Assembly: GCA_002347685.1 (NCBI GenBank)
Contig: DDWS01000013.1
Coordinates: forward strand, 1-64,000
Origin: Syntrophaceae bacterium UBA2280
GTDB lineage: Bacteria; Desulfobacterota; Syntrophia; Syntrophales; Smithellaceae
Reading direction: 5' to 3'
Length of the DNA stretch: 64,000 nucleotides
Positions within the stretch are counted from its first letter, which is position 1; each line of letters opens with the position of its first letter. Below, piece after piece: positions 1-13,223 of this stretch. The translations under genes and the position numbers were made by a program. Below the pieces are notes generated by a model. It was not told where the DNA came from, did not search any database, and saw only the letters and a program-made list of their open reading frames with translations.

Positions 1-470
1 ACGAAGTCCTGGCACTCAACACCTATAGCCTATTGTCTATTGCCTATCGCCTGGCGCGAAGCGCCACATCTTTCAACTTTAAACCTGAAACCTTAAACGT
101 TGTTCCCATCGCCGCTAACGGAATATCAACGCTATTGTGTCATTTCGAAGGAGGCTTGACGACTGAGAAATCTTAGATTTCTCCCTGCGGTCGAAATGAC
201 AAGGGGGAGCGCGAAATGACACAACTTACTTGAAACAACCCTGACTTCTGACTCCTGACTCCTGACTTCTGACTTCCGCCCTCTGCCCGCTGCCCGCTGC
301 CCTCCGACCTCTGACCTCCGATCACTTGACCCATCGCCGTTTTCCTTTCACCTTGTACCTTGGACCCATCGCCACTCGCCCATGGCCTGCGCGAAGCGTG
401 CCGCTTGCTATTCCGGCCCGTTTGCGCTAGAAAAACCAACAGGGAAAATAAAAGGAAAAGGGATGCGCGT
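1..470. repeat. Composite intergenic repeat block upstream of nadA
   Basis: No gene is seen here. The stretch is built from tandem 7-base units: CCTATAG, CCTATTG and CCTATCG at 22-52, and TCTGACT, CCTGACT and TCTGACC variants at about 240-325. Between them lie a short palindrome TGGCGC-GAA-GCGCCA (52-66), a block containing AAACGTTGTTCCCATCGCCG, and the first copy of the 64-base palindrome (138-201). The same modules return in the same order at about 17.03 kb and 25.58 kb. AAAGGAAAAGGG at 451-462 is the probable ribosome-binding site of nadA. Confidence 0.8.
138..201 (+). repeat. 64-base dispersed palindrome, copy 1
   Basis: The outer arms TGTCATTTCGA and TCGAAATGACA are perfect 11-base inverted repeats. 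Inside them sits a second inverted pair, GAGAAATCT and AGATTTCTC, around one base. The left half reads GAAGGAGxCTTGACGACTGA and the right half CCCTGCGG, so the two halves are not symmetric throughout. The same 64 bases occur eight times in the window, always between genes. This copy differs from the others at GGAGGC and in the core ATCTTAGAT. Confidence 0.85.
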
Positions 471-1376
471 ATGACCCCGCAGCAGCTGAAAATCCGTCGG
501 ATGCTTTCCGACCGGCAGGGCATTTTACTGGCTCATTACTATGTCCGGCCCGAAATTCAGGCCATCGCCGATGTGCTGGGCGATTCGCTGGCGCTGGCTC
601 AGGCGGCCGCAAAATCCGAGGCAAAAGTGATCGTTTTTGCCGGTGTGCACTTCATGGCGCAAAGCGCGGCGATGCTCGCGCCTGAAAAAACCGTCCTGCT
701 GCCCTGCCTGGACGCAGGCTGCCCGCTGGCCGATATGGCGGATACGGATGCAGTCAGAAAAATGCGGCAGGAGCAACCGGACGCGGTTTTTGTGACCTAC
801 ATCAATTCCACGGCGGCCGTTAAAGCGCAAAGCGACATCTGCTGCACATCGTCCAACGCCATGAAAATCGTCCGGGCGCTTCCCGAAGACAAAAAAGTAA
901 TCCTGTTGCCCGACGGCAATCTGGCACGCCACGTTGCTTCCGTCACCGGAAGAAACATTGTCGCGTGGGAAGGCTGCTGCCCCGTGCATCAGGCGCTCAC
1001 GGCCGACGACGTCCTCGCCCGCAGGCGCGAGTATCCGCAGGCGCCGTTTGCCGCGCATCCGGAGTGCCGCCCGGAGGTGCTCACCCTGGCCGATTTTATC
1101 GGCTCAACGTCGGCGATTCTGAATTACGCCAGGGAATCGGCGGCCGAGGTCATCATCATCGGCACGGAAGAAGGCATTTTGACAGAACTGCGCAAACACA
1201 ATCCGCAAAAAACCTTTATCTTCGCCTCGCCTGAACTCTATTGCGGCGACATGAAGAAAATCACGCTCGACAGCATTGAACAGTCGCTTACGACCATGCA
1301 GCCGGTGATTACGGTGGACGAAAATGTGACGCAGGCCGCAAGAAGAGCGCTCGATAACATGCTGGCGGCCTCCTGA
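471..1376 (+). CDS. nadA: Quinolinate synthase NadA
   Basis: Condenses iminoaspartate with dihydroxyacetone phosphate to quinolinate in de novo NAD synthesis; cytosolic [4Fe-4S] enzyme. The 301-residue product has the expected cluster cysteines: C84 in AGCPLADM, C169/C170 in EGCCPVH and C258 in LYCGDMKK, plus the family stretches LAHYY and VTYINSTAAVKA. The reading frame is open back to 360, but the start at 471 is chosen because AAAGGAAAAGGG lies 8 bases upstream and the extra 37 residues come from repeat DNA. It is followed after 26 bases by mfd and probably cotranscribed. No nadB or nadC is seen nearby. Identification is secure. Confidence 0.95.
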   Translation: MTPQQLKIRRMLSDRQGILLAHYYVRPEIQAIADVLGDSLALAQAAAKSEAKVIVFAGVHFMAQSAAMLAPEKTVLLPCLDAGCPLADMADTDAVRKMRQEQPDAVFVTYINSTAAVKAQSDICCTSSNAMKIVRALPEDKKVILLPDGNLARHVASVTGRNIVAWEGCCPVHQALTADDVLARRREYPQAPFAAHPECRPEVLTLADFIGSTSAILNYARESAAEVIIIGTEEGILTELRKHNPQKTFIFASPELYCGDMKKITLDSIEQSLTTMQPVITVDENVTQAARRALDNMLAAS

Positions 1377-1402
1377 ATCCGGCAAAAACCAACCTTTTTG
1401 GA

Positions 1403-4962
<3,560 letters not shown>

Positions 4963-4966
<4 letters not shown>

Positions 4967-5985
4967 CGTCAATCAGGATATGTTACGTCGTTATGGATAA
5001 AACATCATTTGTGTTCTTCAAAAATATTCTGACGCCCTCCGGGCGGGCCTGTGTGGCCGGTACGGTCATTGCGCTTTGCCTGATCACGGCCTGCAGCAGG
5101 GATAACATATTTTCGCGGGAGTACGTGGCCACCGTAAACGGCGAAAAAATTTTCCTGGATGATTATCAGAAGCGTCTGGACGAGTCGAAGGCACTGTTCA
5201 CACGCAGGGGCCTGGTGGAAGAGTCCGACAACCTCAAGCGGCTGGAGGAAGAAATCCTCGATACGATGATCACGGAAAAAATCATCGATCAGCGCGCCCG
5301 TGAGAAGGACATCACCGTCAGTGGCAGCGAGCTGGAAAACAGGGTTGTCCAGATTCGCGGCGAATACGGCGAAAATTTTCAAAATCTGCTGATTTCACTC
5401 AATGTTCGCTATGAGGACTGGAAGGAATTCATACGAAGGGACATGATCTTCAGGAAGCTTATCGATGAGGATGTCAACGCCGGCATACGGGTTTCCGAAG
5501 ATGAGGCGGAGGACTATTACAACGATGCCCGCGGCCGGTACCGGACTGAGGCAAGCGTTCGTGTAGCGCAAATTGTCGTTCGGGATGCCGAACTGGCCGA
5601 AGACATTAAAACCCGTCTGAACGAAGGCGAGGATTTCAGGCTGCTGGCCTCCGAATTCTCCATCGGCCCGGAGGCGGCTTACGGAGGCGATCTGGAATTT
5701 GTCACCCGGGGCATCATGCCCGAACCGCTCGACAACACAATTTTCAGCCTGCCTCAAGGCAGGATCAGCGATGTGATTCAAACCCCCTACGGCTATCATA
5801 TTCTCAGAATCCTCGAGATTGCGCCGGCTAAGAACAGAACTTTTGCGGAATCCAAGGAGGACGTCATTGCGGAAATCCGGGCAAAAAAAGAAGAGACGGC
5901 TTATATGCTCTGGCTGGAGGGATTGAAAATGAAGGCCGTGATTAAAAAGGAACCCACCGTGTTACGGGAAAAAGTCTTAAGGTAA
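4963..5985 (+). CDS. Parvulin-type peptidyl-prolyl isomerase, lipoprotein (SurA/PrsA-like)
   Basis: Predicted envelope folding factor. The N-terminus has a hydrophobic stretch ending in the lipobox-like LITAC (about residue 44), so it should be lipidated and face the periplasm. A SurA-like helical region (about 50-180) is followed by one PPIC rotamase domain (about 190-285, from VRVAQIVVRD to TPYGYHILRI). The ATG at 4963 overlaps the mfd stop by four bases; an internal ATG at 4993 would give a shorter, more usual signal sequence and is equally plausible. It is followed 17 bases later by a second SurA-like gene. Known of the family: such proteins help outer-membrane proteins fold. The exact clients here are unknown. 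Confidence 0.85.
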
Positions 5986-6002
5986 AATCATCAGGAGGGG
6001 AC

Positions 6003-6974
6003 ATGCGTGTGAAAAGCTTTCAAAAGATTATTCTGGCGGTTTTCGTGATCCTGTTTTTATGCCCCGCAGCCAGAGCCGCCATGTTGGACCGGATTGTCGC
6101 GGTGGTGAACGACGACATCATCACCCTTGCGGAACTCAACGCGGCATTCGCACCCTATGAGGGCGGCATTGAAGAAAACTACAAAGGACCCGACAAGCAA
6201 AAATATGTCGAGCAGCAAAAAGCATTGCTGTTGAAACAGATGATCGACGCCATGCTCATTGAGCAGGAAGCCAAAAAGGCAGGGGCGGCCGTCGCTGTGA
6301 AAGATGATGAAATCGAAGAGGTTTTCAGAAACATGCTGGCGAAAAACAACGTCACGATGGACGAATACACCAAACGTCTTGCCTCGGAGGGCCAGACGCT
6401 CCAAAACATCAAAAAAGACATCCGGTCGCAAATGCTGCGGATGCGGCTTCTGCGGAGCGAGGTCCAGGCCAAAGTTCTGGTGACGGATGAAGAAATCGGC
6501 CAGTACTATGACCAGCACCGTGACAAATACGAGGGGAAAGAAGCCGTGCGCATTTTTCAGCTTCTGCTGCCCGTGCCGAAAGACGCGGATGCGGCGGCAC
6601 GGCGTAAGATTGAGGCACTGGCAAACGAAATGCACCAGCGCATCCTGAAAGCAGAGCCCCTCGAAGATCTGATTGCGCGGGGGCAGGCAGGCATGCAGGC
6701 CGTAGATGTCGGATTTATCGAACGGGGTACCATCCTCCCCGAGGTGGAAAAGGCGGCATTTGGTCTTGAAATAGGACAGATCAGCGACGTCATTGAATCC
6801 GAAGTGGGCTTGCATATCATTCGAGTGGTGGATAAACGCGGCGCGGGGCTCAAACCGATTCAGACCGTTCGCGAAGAAATCAAAACCATCATCGAAGATG
6901 AAAAAGTCGCGAAAAAATATGATGAATGGATTGAAGACATCCGCAGGAAAGCTTTTATTGATATCCGGCTTTAA
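6003..6974 (+). CDS. SurA-like periplasmic peptidyl-prolyl isomerase
   Basis: The 323-residue protein begins with a Sec signal peptide ending at about PAARA (residue 25). It has a SurA N-terminal chaperone domain opening with MLDRIVAVVNDDIIT, and one parvulin rotamase domain (about 180-280, from AVRIFQLLLPVP to SEVGLHIIRVVD). E. coli SurA has two rotamase domains, so this is a one-domain form. AGGAGGGG sits just before the ATG at 6003. The gene pairs with the lipoprotein isomerase directly upstream and is likely in one operon with it. The expected role is escorting unfolded outer-membrane proteins, which matches the many predicted outer-membrane proteins elsewhere in the window. Confidence 0.9.
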   Translation: MRVKSFQKIILAVFVILFLCPAARAAMLDRIVAVVNDDIITLAELNAAFAPYEGGIEENYKGPDKQKYVEQQKALLLKQMIDAMLIEQEAKKAGAAVAVKDDEIEEVFRNMLAKNNVTMDEYTKRLASEGQTLQNIKKDIRSQMLRMRLLRSEVQAKVLVTDEEIGQYYDQHRDKYEGKEAVRIFQLLLPVPKDADAAARRKIEALANEMHQRILKAEPLEDLIARGQAGMQAVDVGFIERGTILPEVEKAAFGLEIGQISDVIESEVGLHIIRVVDKRGAGLKPIQTVREEIKTIIEDEKVAKKYDEWIEDIRRKAFIDIRL

Positions 6975-6992
6975 TAACGGACACACCGATGT

Positions 6993-9857
6993 ATGAATTT
7001 CATAAGAATCAAGGGCGCGTCCCAGCATAATTTAAAAAACATCTCTCTGGACATCCCCCGCGACAAGCTGGTGGTGATCACCGGCGTGTCCGGTTCCGGA
7101 AAATCATCGCTGGCTTTCGACACCATTTACGCCGAAGGCCAGCGCCGTTATGTGGAATCGCTTTCCGCCTACGCCCGGCAGTTCATCGGCCAGATGGACA
7201 AACCGGAGGTGGAATCCATCGAGGGACTCTCCCCGGCCATCGCCATCGAACAGCGCGCCGCGGGCGCCAACCCGCGTTCCACCGTCGGAACCGTGACCGA
7301 AATCTACGACTATCTGCGCCTGCTTTTCGCCGGCATCGGCGTGTGCCACTGCTACAGCTGCGGCAGGGAAATTCAATCCCAGACGCTCGACAGCATGGTG
7401 GATTGCGTTTTGACTCTTCCCGAGGACACGCGGTTCAGTGTTCTGGCCCCGCTCGTGCGCGGCAAAAAGGGAGAATTCGCCAAAGAGCTCAAAAAACTGC
7501 AGAAAGAAGGTTTCGTCCGCGCCCGCATCGACGGCGATATCCGTGACCTGACGGAAGACATCACGCTGGCGAAAACCAAGCGGCACGACATCGACCTGGT
7601 CGTGGACCGCCTGGTCATGAAAGACGGAATTCGCAAGCGCCTGCGTGACTCGCTGGAAATCGCCGCTTCGCGCGGGGAAGGCCTGGTGCGGATTGTCGAG
7701 GCAAGCGGGAAGGAAACCCTCTACTCGGAAAAATACGCCTGTCCCGACTGCGGCATCAGCATGTCCGCACTCGCGCCCAGGATGTTCTCCTTCAACAGCC
7801 CCTACGGCGCCTGCCCGGCCTGCAACGGCCTGGGATCGCGCATGCATTTTGCCGAGGCACTGGTTGTGCCGGACGCCGGCCTCACCCTGCGTGAAGGCGC
7901 CATCGCGCCCTGGGCAAACCGCAACTCGCTTTATTATCACAATCTCCTCGACGCGCTGGCTTCACACTATCGATTCGACCTCAACACACCCTTCAACCGG
8001 CTGCCGGAAAAAATCCGCAATGTTCTTTTATACGGCTCGGGAACGGAAGCCATCAAGTTTCACCACGACTTCAAAAACAAGCGCTACTTTGCCCAACGTC
8101 CCTTTGAAGGCGCGATCAAACAGCTCGAACGCCGCTGGCGCGAAACGGCCTCCGCCGCCGTGCGAAACGACCTGGCTCGCTATATTGATCTGAGCGCCTG
8201 TGATACCTGCGGCGGGGCGCGACTCAAGAAAGAAAGTCTGGCCGTCACCGTGGGCGGCAGCAACATTGACGAGATCTGCCGCCTGTCCATTCTCGAGAGC
8301 CTGGATTTTTTCCATGGACTGATTCTTTCCGACCAGGAGCGGCTCATCACAGAGAGAATCCTGAAGGAAGTCGTCAGCCGCCTTCAATTCCTGCTAAACG
8401 TCGGCCTGGACTATCTGAACCTGGCGCGTTCCGCCTCGACGCTTTCCGGCGGGGAGGGCCAGCGCATCCGTCTGGCCACGCAGATCGGCTCGGGACTCAT
8501 GGGCGTATTGTATGTGCTCGATGAGCCGACCATCGGCCTGCATCAGAAAGACAACTTAAGGCTCATCGATACGCTCAAAAAACTGCGCGACATGGGCAAC
8601 ACCGTTTTGGTGGTGGAACACGACGCGGACATGATGTTCGCCTGCGACCAGATCGTCGATATGGGTCCGGGCGCGGGTGTTCACGGCGGCGAGGTAGTTT
8701 TCCAGGGCACACCCGATGAAGTGCTGCAAAGCGATATTTCGCTCACCGGCCGATACCTTTCGGGCAGGGCCGCCATTACCGTCCCGCACAAAAAACGCAA
8801 GAAAACCGGCCGCGCCATTCTTCTGGAAGGGGCATCGGAAAACAATCTCAAAAATATCGACATTAAAATCCCGACCGGCATCCTGACCGCCGTCACAGGG
8901 GTCTCCGGTTCCGGCAAGAGCACCATGATCATTGAAACCCTCTACAAGGTCATGTCCCGGCGACTGGGCCAGCATACCGGTTCGATGGGAAAAATCAAAC
9001 GGGTCAAAGACCTGGGGGATATCGAACGGGTCATCATGATCAATCAGCAGCCCATCGGGCGCACGCCCCGATCCAATCCCGTCACCTATACCGGGATATT
9101 CTCCTATATCCGCGATTTGTTTACGGGACTACCGGAATCCCGCGTGCGCGGCTATAAACCAGGCCGCTTCAGCTTTAACGTCAAGGGCGGACGCTGCGAA
9201 GCGTGTGAGGGCAACGGCCTGATCAAAATCGAAATGCATTTTCTGCCGGACGTCTATGTCACCTGCGACGCCTGCCGCGGCAAGCGCTTCAACCCGGACA
9301 CGCTGGATGTGAAGTACAAAGATAAAAACATCGCCGAAGTGCTGGACATGACGGTGAATCAGGCGCTGGATTTCTTTACCAACATTCCATCCATTCGAAC
9401 CCACCTGCAACTGCTGACCGACGTGGGCCTGGGGTACATACGCCTGGGACAGTCCGCCACCACGCTTTCCGGCGGCGAAGCCCAGCGCATCAAGCTGGCA
9501 CGCGAACTGGGCAAACGTGTCAACAGCAACACCCTGTACATTCTGGACGAACCGACCATCGGCCTGCATTTTGCGGACATCCAAAGACTGCTCGACGTGC
9601 TGATGCGGCTTGTGGATATGGGAAACACGATGGTCGTCATCGAACATAATCTGGACATCATCAAGTGCGCTGATCACATCATCGATCTGGGCCCCGACGG
9701 CGGCCCCGGCGGCGGACGGATCATCGCAACCGGCACGGTTCAGGACGTGGCGCGAAATGAACAATCCTCTACAGGCCGGTTTTTAAAAACTATTTTGGAG
9801 GCACAAACCCCAATCCCGCCATCCGTAAATATCCTGCCTGATGCCGGCGCACTCTGA
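6993..9857 (+). CDS. uvrA: Excinuclease ABC subunit A
   Basis: DNA-damage sensor of nucleotide excision repair; loads UvrB on lesions. The 954-residue product has two ABC ATPase modules: Walker A GVSGSGKSS near residue 32 and GVSGSGKST near 635, with signature motifs LSGGEGQRI and LSGGEAQRI and two LDEPTIGLH Walker B regions. Zinc-finger CxxC pairs are visible (YACPDCG with CPACNG, and CEACEGNG with CDACRG). The length is typical. The ATG at 6993 follows the previous gene by 18 bases without a strong Shine-Dalgarno, so translation may partly depend on the upstream gene. It lies on the same strand as mfd. Confidence 0.97.
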   Translation: MNFIRIKGASQHNLKNISLDIPRDKLVVITGVSGSGKSSLAFDTIYAEGQRRYVESLSAYARQFIGQMDKPEVESIEGLSPAIAIEQRAAGANPRSTVGTVTEIYDYLRLLFAGIGVCHCYSCGREIQSQTLDSMVDCVLTLPEDTRFSVLAPLVRGKKGEFAKELKKLQKEGFVRARIDGDIRDLTEDITLAKTKRHDIDLVVDRLVMKDGIRKRLRDSLEIAASRGEGLVRIVEASGKETLYSEKYACPDCGISMSALAPRMFSFNSPYGACPACNGLGSRMHFAEALVVPDAGLTLREGAIAPWANRNSLYYHNLLDALASHYRFDLNTPFNRLPEKIRNVLLYGSGTEAIKFHHDFKNKRYFAQRPFEGAIKQLERRWRETASAAVRNDLARYIDLSACDTCGGARLKKESLAVTVGGSNIDEICRLSILESLDFFHGLILSDQERLITERILKEVVSRLQFLLNVGLDYLNLARSASTLSGGEGQRIRLATQIGSGLMGVLYVLDEPTIGLHQKDNLRLIDTLKKLRDMGNTVLVVEHDADMMFACDQIVDMGPGAGVHGGEVVFQGTPDEVLQSDISLTGRYLSGRAAITVPHKKRKKTGRAILLEGASENNLKNIDIKIPTGILTAVTGVSGSGKSTMIIETLYKVMSRRLGQHTGSMGKIKRVKDLGDIERVIMINQQPIGRTPRSNPVTYTGIFSYIRDLFTGLPESRVRGYKPGRFSFNVKGGRCEACEGNGLIKIEMHFLPDVYVTCDACRGKRFNPDTLDVKYKDKNIAEVLDMTVNQALDFFTNIPSIRTHLQLLTDVGLGYIRLGQSATTLSGGEAQRIKLARELGKRVNSNTLYILDEPTIGLHFADIQRLLDVLMRLVDMGNTMVVIEHNLDIIKCADHIIDLGPDGGPGGGRIIATGTVQDVARNEQSSTGRFLKTILEAQTPIPPSVNILPDAGAL

Positions 9858-9970
9858 CACCCTCCACGATTTTTAAATATTTTTCACAAATGCTTCAGGT
9901 TTTTAGAAATTGTGACGATACAACCTCCAGAATCGCCATGAATCATCAACGCCAATTGGGATAGAAACAA

Positions 9971-11116
9971 ATGAATTTATTTGAATTAACCCCTTTAAAA
10001 TACCACCACTCCATCCTGATCATCGATGACGAGCCATCCATTCTGGAGCTGTTTGGCATGATCCTGACATCGGACATGTTCGATGTGCACACGGCAGCGT
10101 CTGCAAAAGAAGGCCTTGATATTCTTAAAGAAAAGAATGATTTCTCCCTGATTATCTCCGATCAGATGATGCCCGGCATGACCGGCGTGCAGTTTTTTAC
10201 AGTGGCCAAGGATATCTGTCCACAGGCCACAAGGATTCTGCTGACCGGTTACACGGACACCGAAGCCATCATTGACGCCATCAATTCAGGCGGAATTCAC
10301 CTGTATCTGACCAAACCTTTTCGCAAAGATGAGCTGATTTACCAGATCAACCAGCTGCTGGCTAAAACGGAACTGATGATGGAAAACCAGCGGCTCGACC
10401 AACTGGTCAAAAAGCAAAATGACGCCCTGCTGGAACTCAACAAGAGCCTGGAAGAAAAAGTGAGGATCAAAACCAGGGACCTCGCTTCCCACGCCGAGCA
10501 GCTTCGCGCCAGCTACGAAAATATCCGCATGATTCTGGAAGGAACCGTCATGGCCATGTCCAAGATCGTGGAGAGCCGCGATCCTTATACGGCAGGCCAT
10601 GAGCAACAGGTCGCGCGTATCGCTTTTCTGATCGCAAAGGAGATGTCGCTTCCCGAAGACCGGGCCGAAGCCGTCCGCATCGCCGCTGCCCTGCATGACA
10701 TCGGGAAAATCGCCGTGCCCTCGGAGATCCTGACCAAACCCGGACGCTTAAGCCGGCTGGAGATGGAGATGGTGAAAACGCATTCGCAAAACGCCTTTGA
10801 CATTCTAAGCAACATCGCGTTTCCCTACCCCATCGCCGACATCATCTTGCAGCATCACGAACGGCTCGACGGTTCCGGCTACCCGCTGGCCCTGGCTGGC
10901 GAGGCCATTTTACTGGAGGCGCGGATTATCGGCGTAGCCGACGTCATCGAGGCCATGTCCGCGCACCGGCCTTACCGGCCGGCATTGGGCATCGAAGCCG
11001 CTCTGGAAGAAATCACCCAAAACGCCGGCACTCTCTACGACGAGGACGTCGTGGATGCCTGCCTGCGCATCTATAAAGCCGAAGGCTCAAAAGGGCTGCT
11101 GCAGTCACACGGCTGA
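9971..11116 (+). CDS. Response regulator with HD-GYP domain (RpfG-like c-di-GMP phosphodiesterase)
   Basis: The 381-residue protein combines a receiver domain (about 14-130: acidic pair in LIIDDEPS, phospho-acceptor Asp in IISDQMMPG, conserved Lys in LTKPF), a short coiled-coil linker (about 130-190) and an HD-GYP domain (about 195-365) with HDIGKIAVP and HHERLDGSGYP. Members of this family hydrolyse cyclic di-GMP when phosphorylated by a sensor kinase. No kinase gene is adjacent, so its partner is unknown. Cyclic di-GMP often controls exopolysaccharide production, so a link to the polysaccharide genes downstream is possible but is inference. The canonical GYP signature reads GSGYP here. The start is supported by GGGATAG shortly upstream. 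Confidence 0.9.
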   Translation: MNLFELTPLKYHHSILIIDDEPSILELFGMILTSDMFDVHTAASAKEGLDILKEKNDFSLIISDQMMPGMTGVQFFTVAKDICPQATRILLTGYTDTEAIIDAINSGGIHLYLTKPFRKDELIYQINQLLAKTELMMENQRLDQLVKKQNDALLELNKSLEEKVRIKTRDLASHAEQLRASYENIRMILEGTVMAMSKIVESRDPYTAGHEQQVARIAFLIAKEMSLPEDRAEAVRIAAALHDIGKIAVPSEILTKPGRLSRLEMEMVKTHSQNAFDILSNIAFPYPIADIILQHHERLDGSGYPLALAGEAILLEARIIGVADVIEAMSAHRPYRPALGIEAALEEITQNAGTLYDEDVVDACLRIYKAEGSKGLLQSHG

Positions 11117-11130
11117 TCTTTGATCACTTG

Positions 11131-11775
11131 TCACCGGTAAAGGTTTTGCTCCTCAATGTACTGGATCACCGGGTCCGGGGTGAGATAGCGGATGGATTCG
11201 CCGGTTTGCACAAAGCGGCGGATATCGGATGAGGCAATCTCCATGAAAGTGGTTTTACGAAAAGAAATTCGCCTGCCGGACGCTTGGGTAAAGCTGTCGG
11301 TCTTTTGATCATAAACATAGCTTCGGGCGACATCGTCAGGCAGGATCGAATGAAGGCCTCTGTTTTCATATCCGGGTCTTGTGATCACCACAAAATCACA
11401 CAAGGTCAAAAGGGTTTCCCAGTCGCGCCAGGTGGTAATCGCGTCGAACGCGTCGAGCCCGGTAATGAAACACAGCTCTGAACCATCCGGCTGTTCATTT
11501 AGAAAATAACGGACGGTTTCAATGGAAAAGGATTTTCCCTCCCGCCGATTTTCCACATCGGAAAAAGAAAAGTGATGATCGCCTTCGATGGCCAGTTGAA
11601 TCATGCGTGCCCGGTGTTCAAAGGGCTCAATGACGCGCGACGTTTTGTGCGGAGGCAGGGCGGACGGTATAAAAATCACGCAGTCCAGCTGCTCGATGGC
11701 GGCAAGTTCTTCGGCGGCTCGCAGGTGACCGAAATGGACCGGGTCGAATGTCCCGCCAAAAAGCCCCCGTTTCAT
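11131..11775 (-). CDS. nadD: Nicotinate-nucleotide adenylyltransferase NadD
   Basis: Transfers AMP from ATP to nicotinate mononucleotide in the last common steps of NAD synthesis. The 214-residue product starts with the nucleotidyltransferase motif GGTFDPVHFGHL and carries the C-terminal ASSDIRR motif that binds ATP. The start overlaps the proA stop by four bases, so the two are translationally coupled in a proA-nadD operon, an order common in bacteria. It converges on the HD-GYP gene with only 14 bases between the stop codons and no visible terminator. Confidence 0.95.
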   Translation of the reverse strand: MKRGLFGGTFDPVHFGHLRAAEELAAIEQLDCVIFIPSALPPHKTSRVIEPFEHRARMIQLAIEGDHHFSFSDVENRREGKSFSIETVRYFLNEQPDGSELCFITGLDAFDAITTWRDWETLLTLCDFVVITRPGYENRGLHSILPDDVARSYVYDQKTDSFTQASGRRISFRKTTFMEIASSDIRRFVQTGESIRYLTPDPVIQYIEEQNLYR

Positions 11776-13028
11776 GTCCGAATCTGCCCGTCACCGTAAA
11801 TGATAAATTTCGAAGTCGTAAGCTCTTCGAGACCCATCGGCCCGAACGCGTGCAGTTTGGTGGTCGAAATCCCGATTTCCGCTCCCAGTCCCAGCTCAAA
11901 ACCGTCACTGAATCGTGTGGAGGCATTCACCAGCACTGTGGAAGAATTGACTTCGTTCAAGAACCGCTGGGCATTGGCATAATCTTTCGTGATGATGGAC
12001 TCCGTGTGCAGCGATCCGTATTTTTCAATATGGGCGATGGCATCGTCCATCGAATCGACGATCTTAACGGACAAAATCAGGTCAAGATATTCCGTATGCC
12101 AGTCCTCTTCGGTGGCCGCATCGATATTGCTCAGGATCGCGCTGGTTTTTTCGCAACCTTTAATCAGGACACCCGCCTTTTGCAGCACTTGAGCCATGCG
12201 CGGCAAAAACGCCGGGGCGACGTCCTGATGCACCAGCAGGGTTTCCAGCGCGTTGCAGACGCCGGGGCGCTGGACCTTGGCGTTGCGCGTGATGTTGACG
12301 GCCACGTCCAGATCGGCGGCCGTATCCACAAAAATGTGGCAGACGCCTTTGTAGTGTTTGATCACAGGTATTTTAGACTGGGCAACGACGGTGCGGATCA
12401 GATCTTCGCCGCCACGCGGAATGATCAGGTCGATGTGCTCGTCGAGCTGCAGCATGGTCGAAACCGCCGCCCGGTCGACAAAAGGAATCATCTGAATGGC
12501 CTTGGCAGGCAGCGGGCTTTGCTCCAGCACATCCTGTAGAATGGAGGCGATCGCCAGGTTCGAATGAATCGCCTCGGAGCCGCCGCGTAAAATGACGGCA
12601 TTGCCGGACTTCAGACACAGGGCGGAGGCGTCCACGGTGACATTGGGACGGGATTCGTAAATAATGCCGATGACCCCCAGAGGGATGCGCATGCGGCCGA
12701 CCAGCAGGCCGTTGGGACGTCGCCACATCGAAGACACCTTTCCCACCGGATCGGGAAGCGCTGCGACTTCCCGCAGTCCCTGGGCCATCGCGTTGATGGT
12801 TTCGTCCTTAATCGTCAGACGGTCGAGCATGGGCGCGGAGGAACCCTTATCGCGGGCATGGGCCACATCCCGCTGGTTTTCCGCTATGATAAAATCATGT
12901 CGCCAGGTCAGTTCGTCCGCCATACGCAAAAGGGCGGCATTTTTGACCATGTCGGACATATGCGCGAGTCGGCGGGAAGCCGCTTGCGCATCTTCAGCGA
13001 TTTTTCTGATGACAGCATGAATGTTCAT
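11772..13028 (-). CDS. proA: Gamma-glutamyl phosphate reductase ProA
   Basis: NADPH-dependent reduction of gamma-glutamyl phosphate to glutamate semialdehyde in proline synthesis. The 418-residue product has the aldehyde dehydrogenase fold, with the catalytic cysteine in QRPGVCNALETLLVH and the family stretch LRGGSEAIHSN. The frame is open upstream to 13064, but ATG at 13028 is preferred: AAAGGAATTC precedes it and the protein then begins MNIHAVIRK as in relatives. It overlaps nadD downstream. The partner kinase gene proB is not in the window. Confidence 0.94.
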   Translation of the reverse strand: MNIHAVIRKIAEDAQAASRRLAHMSDMVKNAALLRMADELTWRHDFIIAENQRDVAHARDKGSSAPMLDRLTIKDETINAMAQGLREVAALPDPVGKVSSMWRRPNGLLVGRMRIPLGVIGIIYESRPNVTVDASALCLKSGNAVILRGGSEAIHSNLAIASILQDVLEQSPLPAKAIQMIPFVDRAAVSTMLQLDEHIDLIIPRGGEDLIRTVVAQSKIPVIKHYKGVCHIFVDTAADLDVAVNITRNAKVQRPGVCNALETLLVHQDVAPAFLPRMAQVLQKAGVLIKGCEKTSAILSNIDAATEEDWHTEYLDLILSVKIVDSMDDAIAHIEKYGSLHTESIITKDYANAQRFLNEVNSSTVLVNASTRFSDGFELGLGAEIGISTTKLHAFGPMGLEELTTSKFIIYGDGQIRT

Positions 13029-13223
13029 AAGAATTCCTTTGCTGAAATAATAAAGAACTTGCAATTTCCGTAATTTTTGATTAAAGCCGCCTCACACCGG
13101 ACGCGGCTTCATCATCCATGGCCGGGGAAGGCAGGCATTCCTTATGCCGTAAACGAACCTTCCGTTGATGTATTTACAAGACAAACGCCAGACTGTCAAG
13201 GCACTTTGCCTCCATGGAGATCT

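Noticed and set aside
360..470. N-terminal extension of nadA
   Set aside because: It runs through repeat DNA and lacks family similarity; ATG 471 has a good ribosome-binding site.
9858..9970. Cyclic di-GMP or other riboswitch before the HD-GYP gene
   Set aside because: Only 113 bases are present and no conserved riboswitch core or paired stems could be traced.
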